In this document: positions 57,614 to 64,000 of the stretch, piece after piece
Layout: every line of letters starts with the position of its first letter
Position numbering within the stretch: the stretch's first letter is position 1
Program-made: the position numbers and the translations under genes
Assembly (NCBI RefSeq): GCF_003234265.2
Contig: NZ_CP126256.1
Span: 186,001 to 250,000 of the forward strand
Direction of reading: 5' to 3'
DNA length: 64,000 bases
Source of the DNA: Curtobacterium sp. MCSS17_015
GTDB taxonomy: Bacteria > Actinomycetota > Actinomycetes > Actinomycetales > Microbacteriaceae
Notes under the pieces: model-generated
The model's input: the letters and a program-made list of their open reading frames with translations, nothing else
What the model was told of the DNA's origin: nothing
Databases searched by the model: none

Positions 57614-57974
57614 ACGCGGCCGAGCCTCGCAGCCCCGACTGGCAATGCCGATGTATATGTGTTTGTCGGATATGACCCGCGCGGGCCGTGTAGGGGACGA
57701 TTTGCCGAGTGCTTCATCCGCAGGGTCAGGGATCTTCGGGTGACCTCGCGGGTGGAGATGACGAGTTCGCGTGCGAGCGCGATTGCGAAAAGGCAATCCG
57801 GCGCTATCGGTCGCAATCTGCAGGTGACATGTGTCCCTCTTCCTGGCCGGAGGTGCGGCCTGGGTGTGCGTCCCGGCGATGTTCACCGCACCAGTGACAA
57901 GCGGCCGGCTTGTGGACGTGGTCATCACGTTGCCACCATCGCCGGTGGTCGACTTGAGAGCAGAATTCGCGTCG
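57614..57974. other. Intergenic region between RES toxin and choice-of-anchor-G type gene
   Basis: 361 bases between convergent genes. A few short open frames overlap on both strands without start signals or recognisable motifs. A CCACC-ATCG-CCGGTGG inverted repeat near 57932-57950 might form a weak hairpin. No gene or clear terminator can be supported. Confidence 0.45.
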
Positions 57975-59816
57975 TTAAGAGGGTGATGTGCTCGTCCGGC
58001 GGAGGTCTATCACGGCCGGGCCCACGGTTGACTTCGCGAGGTCGATGCCCGCTGTGCCGGTGGGGAGCAGCGCGCTGAGGAGGCGAATGCGGAGCGCTGT
58101 GACGGTGTAGGCACCGCTTCGTACAGCTGTTCCATTCCGAGTTCCGGGTTTGTCGTCGTGCGCGTTGACCGTGATGGAAAGCAGGCTCGGGAGGCGGTCG
58201 GTGACGCTGCCGATCGCGCCGAGAAGTGGCCGAGCGGCAGCGGCGATGGTGCTGCCGAGCGAACTGACCGTCGTGAAGAGTGTCGAGGTCAATGTGGAGA
58301 CGATGACGGTGGGAAGGCTGGTGAGGAGTCCGGATACCAGTGCGCTGACGACGCCGGTGAGCAGGCCGAGGTTCAGCCCGAGCAGGGTGGTGCCCACGGT
58401 CAGGTTGGACTGGCGGTTGATGATGGCTTCGACTCCGCTGTTCATGCGGATGTTGAGTTGCACCAGTGGCGCGGTGATGAGGTTGAGGTCGACGTCGAGG
58501 GCGACGCGAACCTGAAGCGTGTTGAGGGCGGTGATGAGTGCTGTGGTCACGCGGCCTGTCCAGGCGTCGAGGAGTGTGCCGACGCGGGTGGAGATGCCGT
58601 CGAGGACCGCTGCGTTGATGACGAGTTCGGTGTTCGGGGGGAGACCGTTGAGGCCGCTGTCGCTGTCCCCGAGCAAGTGGGCAAGGTCGACGCGGATCTT
58701 GCCTGAGGACAATTCGACGCTGACGGTCCCGTCCGTGAGGGTCTCGGTGAGGAGAGGGCGGACCGCTCCGGCGACGTCGGCTCCATCGACAGTGACGGTG
58801 CCGGAGACGGTGCCCAAGCGAAGCCCGTTGGTGAGCGCTCCGACGATGTTCTGCTGAAGGGCCTGGGAGAGGAGCCCGTTCGTGCCGGAGAGTTGTGCGA
58901 TAGAGCTCTGCAGGGTCGTCACCGTGGTGTCGACACTGCTGACGAGCGATCCGACGAGAGGACTCTCGACGCGCAGCCCCAGACCAGCGACCCCGTAGTC
59001 CCGGACGAGATGCACACCTGCGGGGAGAGCCGCGGCTCGCGAGACGGAGCTGACCGTCATGGCATCAGCGGAGCCGGCGGGGCTGCTTCCCGTCACGTTG
59101 GTGCTTGCGCCGCCCCAAATTGCGTCCCGCAGCAGGGCGCAGCCGTCGAGCTCTGCGCTTGATGCGACGGCGCCGACCTCGAGGCCGACGTCGCTGACTC
59201 CGCTCAGTGCGGGGAGTGCCTGGCTCAGGGTCAGCGATGCCGGCTCTGGAAGACGGTCGGGAGGCGTCGAGTCGGTGACAAGGACACCGCCAGAATCGTT
59301 GACGAGGCCGGAGGCTGCCACCGATTGGCCCGTGGCAGTGGCCTTCGCGTATTGGTTCACCGCGCCGGCGGAGCCGGCGGGGAGACCGACGCCGAGCCCG
59401 GTGAGATCGAGTCCGAGGACATCGCCGAGGACGTCGACGTTCAACGGGTTCCCGAACGCGGCGACGGTCGGGGTGCTGGTGATCTCCGGAGCGGTCACCG
59501 GATCCACGGTCGCGCTGCTGGTGCTGGGCTTGGTCACGTCGAGGCCGTGCACGCCGGCGACGGTGTCGAGGTCGACGCCGGTGAGCGTGCCGCTGACGAA
59601 GCGGCTTGACGACTGCGTCGTGTAATCGGAGTCGGATCCGCATCGGAATGCCGAGGTGCCGATGTCGCCGTGCGTCCACTCCTGGTCATTCCACGACGCG
59701 GTGGTCGATGTGACTCCAGGGAGAACGATCGCCAGCACTGCGACGGTGGCAACAACGGCGATCCCTCGAGCTCCCCGACCGGATACACGCTGCCGCCAGG
59801 AGCGTGCGCCGATCAT
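57975..59816 (-). CDS. Choice-of-anchor G type surface protein without a visible anchor
   Basis: A 613-residue exported protein. Its N terminus has positively charged residues, a hydrophobic helix (about 18-36) and the sequence ASWNDQEW (40-47), which matches the SipW-cargo motif of the protein at 61119. The mature part is low in Cys and rich in Val, Thr, Leu, Ser and Gly, with many short beta-prone repeats (LDLTGLGVGL, TVTTLQSSIAQL), as in choice-of-anchor G proteins. No LPXTG-like motif or C-terminal helix is present. The ATG overlaps the upstream stop (ATGA). It is the final gene of the operon. Confidence 0.8.
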   Translation of the reverse strand: MIGARSWRQRVSGRGARGIAVVATVAVLAIVLPGVTSTTASWNDQEWTHGDIGTSAFRCGSDSDYTTQSSSRFVSGTLTGVDLDTVAGVHGLDVTKPSTSSATVDPVTAPEITSTPTVAAFGNPLNVDVLGDVLGLDLTGLGVGLPAGSAGAVNQYAKATATGQSVAASGLVNDSGGVLVTDSTPPDRLPEPASLTLSQALPALSGVSDVGLEVGAVASSAELDGCALLRDAIWGGASTNVTGSSPAGSADAMTVSSVSRAAALPAGVHLVRDYGVAGLGLRVESPLVGSLVSSVDTTVTTLQSSIAQLSGTNGLLSQALQQNIVGALTNGLRLGTVSGTVTVDGADVAGAVRPLLTETLTDGTVSVELSSGKIRVDLAHLLGDSDSGLNGLPPNTELVINAAVLDGISTRVGTLLDAWTGRVTTALITALNTLQVRVALDVDLNLITAPLVQLNIRMNSGVEAIINRQSNLTVGTTLLGLNLGLLTGVVSALVSGLLTSLPTVIVSTLTSTLFTTVSSLGSTIAAAARPLLGAIGSVTDRLPSLLSITVNAHDDKPGTRNGTAVRSGAYTVTALRIRLLSALLPTGTAGIDLAKSTVGPAVIDLRRTSTSPS

Positions 59817-60559
59817 GATGCGCCCCGGAACCGTCGTTGTCGCAACGTGAATCCGGTGATGATCAGGGCCACACCGATCAGGCACGGCACGACGACCCCA
59901 GTGCCGGTCCATGCCAGGACGGACGGAGCAGGACGCGTCGATGAGACCGCTGGACGCTCCGCACCGTTGTTGTCCGGCGTTAGAGAGCCTGGAAGGGAGC
60001 CAGTGTCGGTGGTTGCGGTGACCCCGATGCCGACGGTCGCGGTCAGTCCCATGAGGCTTTCGTCGCTGGCGGCAGCAGCGGTGTCAGGAAGTGAGAACTC
60101 GACGAGGAGGAACGTCTCGCCGTCCGCACGGGGATGCGGGACGGTGAGCGCGGTGCGCCCGGCCGGCGAGGTAGGGCTCGGGCGGACGATCGGGTGGGGG
60201 GCGGCGCACCAAGGAGCGGATCGCATCTCCTGCCATTCCTCATCGCACGCGGTCACGGCGATTTGAAGGCCGCGGGGGTGGGCGACGAGGTCGCCGTCCT
60301 TCCGGACGTCGAGGTCGAGTCGCACGGTCCCGTCACGGTCGACGCGGGTGTGAATCTGCCAGAACGCAGGTTGACCTGGTGCGAGGTCGGGGATGTCGAG
60401 GTGGCTGCGGTCGGTGTCGAGTGTGAGCCCACCAGGGGTCCCTGTTTCTGGCGCAGGGTGCCAGACCGTCGCGGCAGCAGACGTGGCGCTGAGGATCCCG
60501 ATCACACCGCACATGAGAGCGCCGCCTGCGAGGACACCGATCCGCCGTGAACCGGTCAT
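59813..60559 (-). CDS. LAWTG cell-wall-anchored surface protein
   Basis: A 248-residue protein with a normal Sec signal peptide (about 1-30, ending SATSAAA). The C terminus has a sortase-type sorting signal: LAWTG at 215-219, a hydrophobic helix and a charged tail (RQRRFR). LAxTG is the motif of class E sortases in actinobacteria. The region in between has four Cys residues including CDEEWQ and WCAAP. No sortase is encoded in the window. It lies between the SipW peptidase and the 613-residue protein, with overlapping starts on both sides. Confidence 0.85.
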   Translation of the reverse strand: MTGSRRIGVLAGGALMCGVIGILSATSAAATVWHPAPETGTPGGLTLDTDRSHLDIPDLAPGQPAFWQIHTRVDRDGTVRLDLDVRKDGDLVAHPRGLQIAVTACDEEWQEMRSAPWCAAPHPIVRPSPTSPAGRTALTVPHPRADGETFLLVEFSLPDTAAAASDESLMGLTATVGIGVTATTDTGSLPGSLTPDNNGAERPAVSSTRPAPSVLAWTGTGVVVPCLIGVALIITGFTLRQRRFRGAS

Positions 60560-61122
60560 GCTACGTCTGGCCCGCGTCGTGGTGGCCAGAACGCCCAAAT
60601 GATCACGACTCCGACCATCGCAACGAGCAGCCCGCGCAGAAGGTGACTGTCGAGGGCCTGGAGGACTGAACCGACGGCGGGCGCTGAGGCGATCGTGAGT
60701 TGCGCGTCGCGTACGACGTAGGGGGCGCGATCGGGTGTGGCGTTCGCGTCCCCGCGCAGGGTCAGCGAGCGTGCCTCCCGGTCGGAAGGGACGTCGCCGA
60801 CGGCGATCACTCGGTGAGTGACGGGCAGCACGGAGCCGGGTCGGGGGACCGTAACGACTTGTCCCGTCTGTATCTCACTCGCTGCCACGGAGCGAGCGAC
60901 GACGACAGCTCCTGTGGGGATCGTGGGACTCATCGATCCAGTCGTCACGACGATGAGTGACAGGCCAGCAATCGTGGCGACTGCCCACCACGCGATGCAG
61001 ATGAGCCCGATGATGCCGCTGACGGTGACCACACTTGTCCGAACGACATCGTGCAGCGTTCGCTTCGCTGGTGCTTGCCTCGGTGCGGCGGTGGAGGCGA
61101 GCTCGGTGTTCACCTGGGTCAC
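60556..61122 (-). CDS. sipW: SipW-type signal peptidase I
   Basis: A 188-residue membrane peptidase. One N-terminal helix (about 32-60) precedes the catalytic Ser63 in TTGSMSPT. The general base is His103 in VTHRVIAV, not Lys, the hallmark of the ER/SipW type. A second helix lies at the C terminus (about 165-182). In Bacillus, SipW cuts the TasA and TapA precursors. Here it follows a TasA-like gene with a GTGA overlap and precedes the LAWTG protein with ATGA, so it is a dedicated processing enzyme. Confidence 0.92.
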   Translation of the reverse strand: MTQVNTELASTAAPRQAPAKRTLHDVVRTSVVTVSGIIGLICIAWWAVATIAGLSLIVVTTGSMSPTIPTGAVVVARSVAASEIQTGQVVTVPRPGSVLPVTHRVIAVGDVPSDREARSLTLRGDANATPDRAPYVVRDAQLTIASAPAVGSVLQALDSHLLRGLLVAMVGVVIIWAFWPPRRGPDVA

Positions 61123-61805
61123 GCTGATTCGGCCGTGAACTCCCACGCCGGTGCCACAGTCCGCCCTTGCAGGGCATCGAGTTCGAAGCCCGCTGGCAGG
61201 GCAGGACTGGTGGGCAAGGAGACCTCGAAGCAGTACGCCTGGGCGGATCCCGAATTCGCTGCCAGCGCTTGCGTCACCGTAGCCCCTGCCGTCCCCAGGG
61301 AACCGCTTGCGATGACGGCTGCGGGGTCGTTGAACGTCGCTGCGCTGCAGGATGCTGACGTCGCCGTCGTAGCGACGCGAACCTGCAGTGCATCCCACAG
61401 AATCTCGTCCGCGTCAGCGGTCGTGATGCCGGCCGCGGGCGTCGCGGACTCGAGGCGAAGCGTTCCTGCAACGGATCCCGAAACCGTGCGGAGCGCCACC
61501 GCAGCGTACGACGCTTCGCCCGGCGACAGCGCGAGCGCGTCTGCTGTGAAGGTCATGCCCTGGCCCGGGTTCGTTTCCGCTTGGGTCCATCCGGCCGTGA
61601 AGGGTGCTCCGGCGACGCTTTGCTCGACCTCGAACGTGGATGTACCAACCCCAGCGCCTCCAGCGCCGTTCCCGCCGAACACCCATTCCGTGTCCGTCCA
61701 CGCGGCGAGGGTGAATCCAACCCCACCGACGACGAGAGAACCGCCGGCTGCGAGGGCGAAGATCTTGGTGCGCCGAGAAGCGGGCGCGGTGGACTGTCCT
61801 GACAT
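61119..61805 (-). CDS. Alternate-type signal peptide protein, TasA/CalY-like
   Basis: A 228-residue exported protein. The alternate-type signal peptide (KIFALAAGGSLVVGGVGFTLAAWTDTEW, seen as pieces over 14-41) marks SipW substrates. The mature domain (about 190 residues) is beta-rich with a low-Cys Thr/Ala composition, and two Cys residues (in ASCSAA and QAYCFEV) may form a disulfide. AGGAG lies 6 bases before the ATG. It is the first gene of the operon and could form surface fibres as TasA does. Confidence 0.85.
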   Translation of the reverse strand: MSGQSTAPASRRTKIFALAAGGSLVVGGVGFTLAAWTDTEWVFGGNGAGGAGVGTSTFEVEQSVAGAPFTAGWTQAETNPGQGMTFTADALALSPGEASYAAVALRTVSGSVAGTLRLESATPAAGITTADADEILWDALQVRVATTATSASCSAATFNDPAAVIASGSLGTAGATVTQALAANSGSAQAYCFEVSLPTSPALPAGFELDALQGRTVAPAWEFTAESA

Positions 61806-61912
61806 CGTTGCTCCTGATCCCTGTTCGCCGACGGTGGCAGGAGTGGTTGGTTCCTGCTGCCGTGGCGATCTGGTGAGGATCTCCGACGACCCCCGTCAGC
61901 GATGTTTCGGTG

Positions 61913-61941
61913 ATCTTGTCAGCAGCGGGAAGCTCTCGCAA
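61913..61941 (-). promoter_or_regulatory. Putative promoter of the SipW operon
   Basis: On the minus strand TTGCGA (61941-61936) and CAAGAT (61918-61913) are 17 bases apart, leaving a leader of about 100 bases. Upstream, GTTCG-N5-CGAAC (61953-61967) is a possible operator in the AT-rich part between this operon and the AraC gene. Confidence 0.4.
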
Positions 61942-62046
61942 GGCGAAAGTTTGTTCGTTTCTCGAACGGTTGCAGGCTCAAGGCGCGGGACGTGAAGGCG
62001 TCCGGGCAAGGGGATGCTCGGCGCGATTCGTGGTAGAACCCCTGCT

Positions 62047-62988
62047 GTGAGCGTGCCTACCTTCGTCGACGTTGCGACGACGAACGCTGATGAAGCAGCT
62101 CAGGCGATCAGTCAGAGCTTTGGGTACACGGCAGCCCTGTCCGCGGGGGCGTTGTCGTACCGTCAGCGGGTTGTCGGCGGCGATGCCGTCACGATCGCCG
62201 ATTTGGAGCTCGGCGCCAAGCTGCAGGTCGATCTCGATGCCACTGATGAGGTGATGCTCGTCCAGGTGGAGTCAGGCACCTACGCGTACAACCCGTGGGG
62301 CTCAGAGCAGGTGATCGGTCAGGGCGAAGCGTTCTTGATGCCACCTGATCAGGGATTACAGTTCAGCATCGACCACGCCACGGTCTCGACATGCTCGTTC
62401 TCGGCAGGGCTGCTCCAAGAAATCGCGAGCGAGCTGTGGGACGTCGAGCATGTCCAGCTGCGAGAGGGCGCGGTACGCCCTCTCGATGCCGCGCAGCACT
62501 GGTTGTGGCGCCGGACCGTTGAGGAATACCGGCACCAGGTCCTTGAGACACCGGAGATCTACGCCGATGAGCTGCTCCGCGATCAAGCGTCCCGGTACCT
62601 GGTTGTCAGCGCGATCACTGCGTTCGGCCTCGTCGAAACGCCGATCCGCTCCGCTGCGATGCCGAGTGCCGCGGTGCGACGCGCTATCGCCTACATCGAC
62701 GATCACCTTCAGGAATCGATCACGTCGCAGGACATCGCCTCGGCAGCCCGGCTGTCGCAACGAGGGCTGTCACTGGCGTTCCAACGGGAACGTGGCCAGT
62801 CACCCATGCAGTACGTGCGGCTCGCTCGTGTTGCCGGCACCCGAAGGGCTCTGCTGTCGGCGGACCCCACTCGGGGTGATTCAGTGACCGCCGTCGCGGC
62901 AGCCTGGGGTTTCAGCAATCCCGGACGTTTCAGCGCGCTGTATCGAGCGACGTACGGCGAGAGTCCGCGCGAGACCCTGACCCGCTGA
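62047..62988 (+). CDS. AraC family transcriptional regulator
   Basis: A 313-residue regulator with an N-terminal cupin-like domain and a C-terminal AraC HTH (AIAYIDDHLQESITSQDIASAARLSQRG ... GFSNPGRFSALYRATYGESPRE). It has the same layout as the regulator at 6399. TAGAAC (62034-62039) ends 7 bases before the GTG (leaderless). It is divergent from the SipW operon across 240 bases and is the natural candidate for its regulator. Confidence 0.86.
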   Translation: MSVPTFVDVATTNADEAAQAISQSFGYTAALSAGALSYRQRVVGGDAVTIADLELGAKLQVDLDATDEVMLVQVESGTYAYNPWGSEQVIGQGEAFLMPPDQGLQFSIDHATVSTCSFSAGLLQEIASELWDVEHVQLREGAVRPLDAAQHWLWRRTVEEYRHQVLETPEIYADELLRDQASRYLVVSAITAFGLVETPIRSAAMPSAAVRRAIAYIDDHLQESITSQDIASAARLSQRGLSLAFQRERGQSPMQYVRLARVAGTRRALLSADPTRGDSVTAVAAAWGFSNPGRFSALYRATYGESPRETLTR

Positions 62989-63026
62989 CTCCCGTACGCG
63001 ACCGTGCTTGTGATGGGGACGGAGAA

Positions 63027-63047
63027 CGGGGGTTGGTGAGGCCCCCG
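63027..63047 (+). terminator. Terminator-like hairpin after the AraC gene
   Basis: A 6-base G/C stem (CGGGGG / CCCCCG) with a 9-base loop, 38 bases after the AraC stop. Confidence 0.45.
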
Positions 63048-63236
63048 CCCTCCCTTCCCAGAACCCTGATTCCTCCCTGGGGCACTCTCATCCTGCCAGC
63101 CCGAAGCTCAGCGCCAAGCGTTTTCGGTAACGATTTCGGTCAGCTACGACTCGACGGTTGGTTGCAACGTCGCACCGTGCCGTTTCCGTCCAACTGCTAC
63201 CGTCAACGTCACGCACCGGTTGGTTACCGGAGCGAA

Positions 63237-63277
63237 GGCGGCGTGGCGCGGCTCCTGATTCGTCACGCCACGCCGCC
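63237..63277. terminator. Strong hairpin in the gap before the GAF gene
   Basis: A perfect 12-base stem with a 17-base loop (arms 63237-63248 and 63266-63277). No gene end lies nearby on either strand, so it may end an antisense or small RNA, or be a repeat. Confidence 0.5.
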
Positions 63278-63486
63278 GCTTACTCCTCCGCGCGCGCGAG
63301 GACACCAGTTGTCCATCCCTGCGTGATCGCCGAAGGTGAAGCAGTGAGGCTTCGGACACCGCCGTGGCGTTGGCACCTCCGTCATCGGTCGGGCGTACTG
63401 CTTGCGCAGTGATAGCACTGCGCTTGTAGCGCCATGGTGCCCGGCATGGTGACTCGAGCTCGTCGCGGGCCGCTTACAGTGGCGGT

Positions 63487-64000
63487 GTGGATGGCGTGAC
63501 GGTTCGGGCAACGCTTGTGCACGAGCTCGACGTCATCGGGGGAGACCCCGTTGAGCGATTCGACCGCGTTGCTCGGCTGGCGCGGGACGTGTTTGGAGCG
63601 CCGATGGCGTTCTTGAACCTCGTCGACGACGACACCGTGCACACCCTCACCCCACAGACATCGACCAGTCGTCGGGAGATACCCGCACGGGGGAGTTTCT
63701 GCGCGGAAACCGTGCTCCACGACGAGCCCACTTTGGTGCCTGACGCTCGCGCCGATGCCCGGTTCGCGACGCTGCCGGTGGTGCAGACGCTCGGAATGCG
63801 CTTCTACGCTGGCGCACCAGTCAGTGTGCGAGGCACACGAGTTGGATCGGTGTGTGTCATGGACACTCACCCGCGGGTCCTGGCCGATAGCGATGTCATC
63901 CTGCTGCAGGACCTCGCCACGTGGGCAGGCCGGATCCTCAGCAATGACGGCAGCGACGCTGGCTCGGGAACCGACGCCAGCACGCTCACACCTGATTCGC
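63487..64000 (+). CDS. GAF domain protein (3' end outside window)
   Basis: At least 171 residues of a GAF-domain sensor. The domain spans about 15-150, with the family segments FGAPMAFLNLVDDDTVHTL, SFCAETVLHDEP, LVPDARADARFATLP and GSVCVMDTHPR. This FCAETV type often binds small ligands or a chromophore and heads histidine kinases, diguanylate cyclases or regulators. TACAGT (63475-63480) ends 6 bases before the GTG (leaderless). The output domain lies beyond the window. Confidence 0.85.
   Translation, partial: MDGVTVRATLVHELDVIGGDPVERFDRVARLARDVFGAPMAFLNLVDDDTVHTLTPQTSTSRREIPARGSFCAETVLHDEPTLVPDARADARFATLPVVQTLGMRFYAGAPVSVRGTRVGSVCVMDTHPRVLADSDVILLQDLATWAGRILSNDGSDAGSGTDASTLTPDS

Larger units (their letters stand above)
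62989..63486. other. Intergenic region with three hairpins
   Basis: 498 bases without a supported gene; the short open frames lack starts and motifs. It holds a CGGGGG/CCCCCG hairpin (63027-63047), a perfect 12-base stem GGCGGCGTGGCG (63237-63248) with CGCCACGCCGCC (63266-63277), and GCGCAGTG-ATAG-CACTGCGC (63404-63423). A TACAGT hexamer at its end serves the GAF gene. Confidence 0.55.

Noticed and set aside
57659-58078. A plus-strand frame of 139 codons beyond the RES gene
   Set aside because: It runs into the choice-of-anchor gene in antisense and has no recognisable motif.
46850-64000. Transposon ends, tRNA attachment site or CRISPR array in the accessory half
   Set aside because: No transposase, no tRNA-like sequence, no regularly spaced repeats and no clear direct repeats at the borders were seen.

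Overview
The window is high-GC actinobacterial DNA, most likely from a Microbacteriaceae relative such as Curtobacterium. This is inferred from the strong G/C third-position bias, the many genes whose start codon lies 6-7 bases after a TANNNT hexamer (leaderless transcripts), SipW-type alternate signal peptides, a LAWTG surface protein, DUF4913 and TraG-like genes, and the Rpf/LysM and LCP envelope genes. No tRNA, rRNA, CRISPR array or transposase was found.

Positions 1-46,850 look like ordinary chromosome: the end of a metal P-type ATPase with a DUF4396 partner; a BCCT osmolyte transporter; a glgX-SDR-small protein operon; an AraC regulator; and a divergent catabolic locus (M81 metallopeptidase, CutC and a ROK repressor facing a dipeptide-type ABC importer and a ROK kinase). 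Then come MarR, DUF1801, an aldo/keto reductase and an MFS transporter; a complete six-gene Mrp Na+/H+ antiporter operon (21.3-27.7 kb); DedA, an SMP-30 lactonase and the rRNA methyltransferase RlmC; and an envelope block with a resuscitation-promoting factor, two LCP ligases, a MarR-controlled MMPL exporter, a GntR regulator and a YdcF protein. The stretch ends with a nuclease/phosphatase-fold protein, a second SDR oxidoreductase, TetR, a ThrE exporter, OsmC and a zinc alcohol dehydrogenase. Several intergenic hairpins in this part share a GGGAGGC...GCCTCCC core.

Positions 46,850-64,000 are accessory in character. A conjugation coupling ATPase without its N-terminal membrane part, followed by DUF4913, abuts the alcohol dehydrogenase and looks like the stump of an integrated element. 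Next is a LacI-regulated locus (49.0-54.9 kb) with a sulfatase, a sugar-porter MFS, a formylglycine-generating enzyme that can mature the sulfatase, and two DUF202 membrane proteins. This gene content parallels the E. coli yidFGHIJKL cluster. A serine recombinase with its own res-like repeats, a long gene-poor stretch and a Xre-RES toxin-antitoxin pair follow.

The last block (58.0-61.8 kb) is a four-gene operon on the minus strand with every start overlapping the previous stop: an alternate-signal-peptide (TasA-like) protein, a SipW signal peptidase, a LAWTG wall protein and a 613-residue choice-of-anchor-G type protein. The first and last proteins share an A-(A/S)-W-(T/N)-D-(T/Q)-E-W motif after the signal helix, suggesting both are SipW cargo. 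A divergent AraC regulator sits beside it. The window ends inside a GAF-domain gene.
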